Below, piece after piece: positions 61,849 through 64,000 of a stretch of DNA of 64,000 nt. A program made the position numbers and the translations under genes. The stretch lies in assembly GCF_016908375.1 (NCBI RefSeq), contig NZ_JAFBDS010000001.1:620226-684225 (forward strand), written 5' to 3'. How positions within the stretch are numbered: position 1 is the first letter of the stretch; every line of letters starts with the position of its first letter. The notes below the pieces were generated by a model. That model saw only the letters and a program-made list of their open reading frames with translations. It was not told the DNA's origin and ran no database searches. Source of the DNA: Amphibacillus cookii. GTDB lineage: Bacteria > Bacillota > Bacilli > Bacillales > Amphibacillaceae.

Positions 61849-62508
61849 ATGAATTTGGATTTTACCCAAATCGTGCCTTATATTCCTTTTATGATAGAAG
61901 GAATATGGGTTACTTTGCAATTTGTATTAGTGTCAATATTAGTCGGTTTCTTAATCGGAACCGTTTTAGCTTTGTTTAAGATTGGTAATATTAAACCGTT
62001 AAGGTGGTTTGCAGATGCTTATACATCTATCTTTCGCGGGACACCACTGATTTTACAGTTGATGATTATCTACTTTGCGATACCACAATTAACCGCCTAC
62101 GACATATCACCGTTTCTATCTGCGGTAATGGCTTTTGGTTTGAATTCATCAGCCTATGTGTCAGAGATTATCCGTGCGGGTATTCAAGCGGTCGATCGTG
62201 GACAAACGGAAGCCGCACATGCCTTGGGTGTTCCGTATCGACAGATGATGATTGATATTATTCTACCACAAGCACTAAAGAATATTTTACCAGCTTTAAT
62301 GAATGAATTTATTACTTTAACCAAAGAATCAGCGATCGTTTCGACGATTGGTTATTTAGATTTAATGCGCCGCTCCCAAGTCGTAGGTGCTGAGTTATTT
62401 AGGAATTTTGAACCGTTATTATTTGTAGGTGTGCTATACTGGTCAATGGTTATGGTTTTAACGTTAATTGGAAGATGGGTAGAACGGAGGTTGAATGTTG
62501 GTGATTAA
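61849..62508 (+). CDS. Amino-acid ABC transporter permease (HisM/ArtQ type)
   Basis: 219 aa, about five helices; [20 protein letters not shown] and the EAA motif [20 protein letters not shown], then [16 protein letters not shown]. Homodimeric permease for the binding protein upstream. GAAATGAGG precedes the ATG. Overlaps the ATPase gene by 14 nt. Confidence 0.93.
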   Translation: MNLDFTQIVPYIPFMIEGIWVTLQFVLVSILVGFLIGTVLALFKIGNIKPLRWFADAYTSIFRGTPLILQLMIIYFAIPQLTAYDISPFLSAVMAFGLNSSAYVSEIIRAGIQAVDRGQTEAAHALGVPYRQMMIDIILPQALKNILPALMNEFITLTKESAIVSTIGYLDLMRRSQVVGAELFRNFEPLLFVGVLYWSMVMVLTLIGRWVERRLNVGD

Positions 62509-63223
62509 GGTACAGAAACTATCGAAGACGTTTGGAGATAATCAAGTTTTAAAAGATATCTCAGTTGAAATAAACGCGGGGGAAGTTGTTTCGATCATTG
62601 GCCCCTCTGGGTCAGGTAAATCAACTTTTTTACGCTGCATTAATTTATTAGAAAAACCGACTGAAGGTAAGATTTTTGTAGCTGGACAAGATCTAACAGC
62701 ACCAAAAGTAAATGTGACTAAAGCGCGTGAAAAAATTGGTATGGTTTTTCAACATTTTCATCTATTTCCGCATTTGACCGTTTTAGACAATTTAACATAC
62801 GCCCCAATCAAAGTGAAGCAAATAAAAAAAGCTGACGCCGAAGATAAAGGCAGAAAATTACTAGACCGTGTTGGGTTAGCAGATAAAGAAAAAGCCTATC
62901 CAAATAGCTTATCTGGTGGTCAAAAGCAACGTGTTGCGATAGCTCGTGCGTTGGCGATGGAACCAGACTTAATGTTATTTGACGAGCCAACATCTGCTCT
63001 TGATCCTGAAATGGTCAAAGAGGTACTTGATGTTATGAAAGACCTTGCACATACAGGCATGACGATGCTAGTTGTCACACACGAAATGGGATTTGCGCGA
63101 GAAGTTGCTGATCAAGTTTTGTTTCTCGATGAAGGAAGACTAGTTGAGACTGGGGAACCCAATGCTTTTTTTGATAAGCCAGTATCTGAACGCGCACAAG
63201 ATTTTCTTGCTAAAATTCTTTGA
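62495..63223 (+). CDS. Amino-acid ABC transporter ATPase (GlnQ/ArtR type)
   Basis: 242 aa. Walker [19 protein letters not shown]-loop [20 protein letters not shown], signature [20 protein letters not shown], Walker [17 protein letters not shown] and H-loop [20 protein letters not shown]. Energises import of the amino acid. Start at ATG 62495 after ACGGAGG; GTG 62501 is a less likely alternative. Confidence 0.94.
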   Translation: MLVIKVQKLSKTFGDNQVLKDISVEINAGEVVSIIGPSGSGKSTFLRCINLLEKPTEGKIFVAGQDLTAPKVNVTKAREKIGMVFQHFHLFPHLTVLDNLTYAPIKVKQIKKADAEDKGRKLLDRVGLADKEKAYPNSLSGGQKQRVAIARALAMEPDLMLFDEPTSALDPEMVKEVLDVMKDLAHTGMTMLVVTHEMGFAREVADQVLFLDEGRLVETGEPNAFFDKPVSERAQDFLAKIL

Positions 63224-63287
63224 TGTGAAGAGATGTTCACGTGAAAAATAAACGCGTAAATACTTCTCTTAATAACGAATCAATCAG

Positions 63288-63334
63288 CGAGGTTTACTGT
63301 CACGGATGTCGTGCATAGTAACCTCGTTTTATTG
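63288..63334 (+). terminator. Terminator of amino-acid ABC operon
   Basis: CGAGGTTTACT pairs with AGTAACCTCG around an 18-nt loop, followed by TTTTATT. Confidence 0.8.
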
Positions 63335-63436
63335 TATAATGAAAAATAGCTTTTTCATTGACCATAAAAGTGGTTAACTATATAATGACAGTATCATATA
63401 TATTGATATAGCAACATGAGCAGAAAGGAGCTTTCT

Positions 63437-63883
63437 ATGAACCCTGCCCAATTTGAGCAATTACCACCTTTTATTAAACAAGAGATGGATGTGATATCAG
63501 CTAAGATACGTCCTTTAATGAAAAAGGTGTCTGCCTATTATATGTTCGGCTTTCCATTGATGCTGATTGGCTTATTAAGTATGGGAATGTACTTATTTGA
63601 CAATAGTTTAAACGTGGAGACGATGATGATTCCAAGTGTCTATGCTCTAATCGCTGCGGCTGGTGTGGCGCTTTTTAAAGAATCGCGATTTCTAAAAAAA
63701 CAAATTCACCAAGTAGGTAAAAACTACATGGTTGAACGTATTGATAAAAGTGAGATAATTGAAGAAGAAGAAAAAAATCACTATATTAAGACGGTGAAAA
63801 AACAGGTTAAAATGGATCTACAGCCATTTTTTAAGTTTTTAACTGAAGAGAATAAAAGAAAACACATTGATTATTTTCGGTAA
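63437..63883 (+). CDS. DUF5392 (YwnF-like) membrane protein
   Basis: 148 aa. N-terminal FEQLPPFIKQEMDVISAKIR, two central helices (MFGFPLMLIGLLSMGMYLF and IPSVYALIAAAGVALF), and a charged C-terminal part (EIIEEEEKNHYIKTVKKQVK). It resembles the DUF5392/YwnF family from memory. ATG at 63437 follows AAAGGAG. Monocistronic with a terminator. Function unknown. Confidence 0.75.
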   Translation: MNPAQFEQLPPFIKQEMDVISAKIRPLMKKVSAYYMFGFPLMLIGLLSMGMYLFDNSLNVETMMIPSVYALIAAAGVALFKESRFLKKQIHQVGKNYMVERIDKSEIIEEEEKNHYIKTVKKQVKMDLQPFFKFLTEENKRKHIDYFR

Positions 63884-63911
63884 AAGCTAGAGCGCAATGC
63901 ATCATTAAAAT

Positions 63912-63964
63912 GTACCCTATAGAGTAGACACTTTAAAAAAAGTCTACCTATAGGGTACTTTTGT
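63912..63964 (+). terminator. Terminator after DUF5392 gene
   Basis: GTACCCTATAG with GTAGAC pairs with GTCTAC and CTATAGGGTAC across an A-rich loop, then TTTT. Confidence 0.85.
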
Positions 63965-63965
63965 G

Positions 63966-64000
63966 TATAATTAGAGAAAAAACAGTAAATGGGGAAAGAA
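63966..64000 (+). promoter_or_regulatory. Start region of next gene
   Basis: A TATAAT box (63966-63971) and a GGGGAAAG ribosome-like site at the very edge suggest a gene beginning just outside the window. Confidence 0.35.

Overview
The window suggests a low-GC, spore-forming member of the Bacillaceae, probably a fermentative, saccharolytic and possibly salt- or alkali-tolerant genus (the Amphibacillus/Gracilibacillus/Halolactibacillus type). I infer this from AT-rich DNA, AGGAGG-type ribosome sites, Bacillus-style cre, Fur and PerR operators, and small sporulation-type proteins (YjcZ-like with a sigma-K-like promoter, YuzC-like). No rRNA, tRNA or CRISPR array was seen.

Layout. 1-1048: 3' part of mannonate dehydratase (uxuA) and a decayed glucuronate isomerase (uxaC). 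1462-7527: L-rhamnose catabolism (rhaB, rhaA, fucO-type lactaldehyde reductase, rhaD, DeoR regulator). 7754-16278: beta-glucoside/cellobiose-type PTS block with a lone IIB, a PRD/LicR-type activator, two tandem near-identical IIA-IIB-IIC operons and a 6-phospho-beta-glucosidase; a palindromic operator occurs before the regulator and both operons. 16370-20460: scrambled zone with gene remnants, a YczE-like protein, an M23 peptidase, a spore-type protein and an IS4-type remnant. 20735-32391: an unknown polytopic membrane protein, a degenerate-EAL YkuI protein, YdbS/YdbT, a CBS protein, thioredoxin, rhodanese, DUF302, HelD and a methyltransferase. 32718-34742: a membrane thiol-redox operon (CcdA, ResA-like). 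35105-35819: PerR-boxed dps locus with a truncated dps copy. 35850-44524: response regulator, YjcZ, HAD phosphatase, DUF4395, AEC transporter, esterase, oxidoreductase, cold-shock protein, rlmN. 44859-53387: lone lysine/ornithine N-hydroxylase, a broken and an intact GH13 alpha-glucosidase, an ABC transporter lacking its binding protein, metA, and the YvrJ/DUF2922/DUF1659 set. 53544-63883: HAD phosphatase, a Fur-boxed feoAB operon carrying four further genes, an M20 hydrolase, an amino-acid ABC transporter and a DUF5392 protein.

The two most striking things are these. (1) An intergenic repeat of about 150 bp, built as two consecutive hairpins, is present in about 18 full, half, short or loop-expanded copies scattered through the window. 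Three copies carry in the second loop a separate module of tandem 34-bp units. (2) The iron operon feoA-feoB continues with tight or overlapping junctions into a nicotianamine-synthase-like SAM enzyme, a UPF0104/LPG-synthase-type membrane protein, a CDP-alcohol phosphatidyltransferase and a Cys-rich FeoB-associated peptide. This suggests an iron-controlled lipid or metallophore function that I cannot match to a described pathway.
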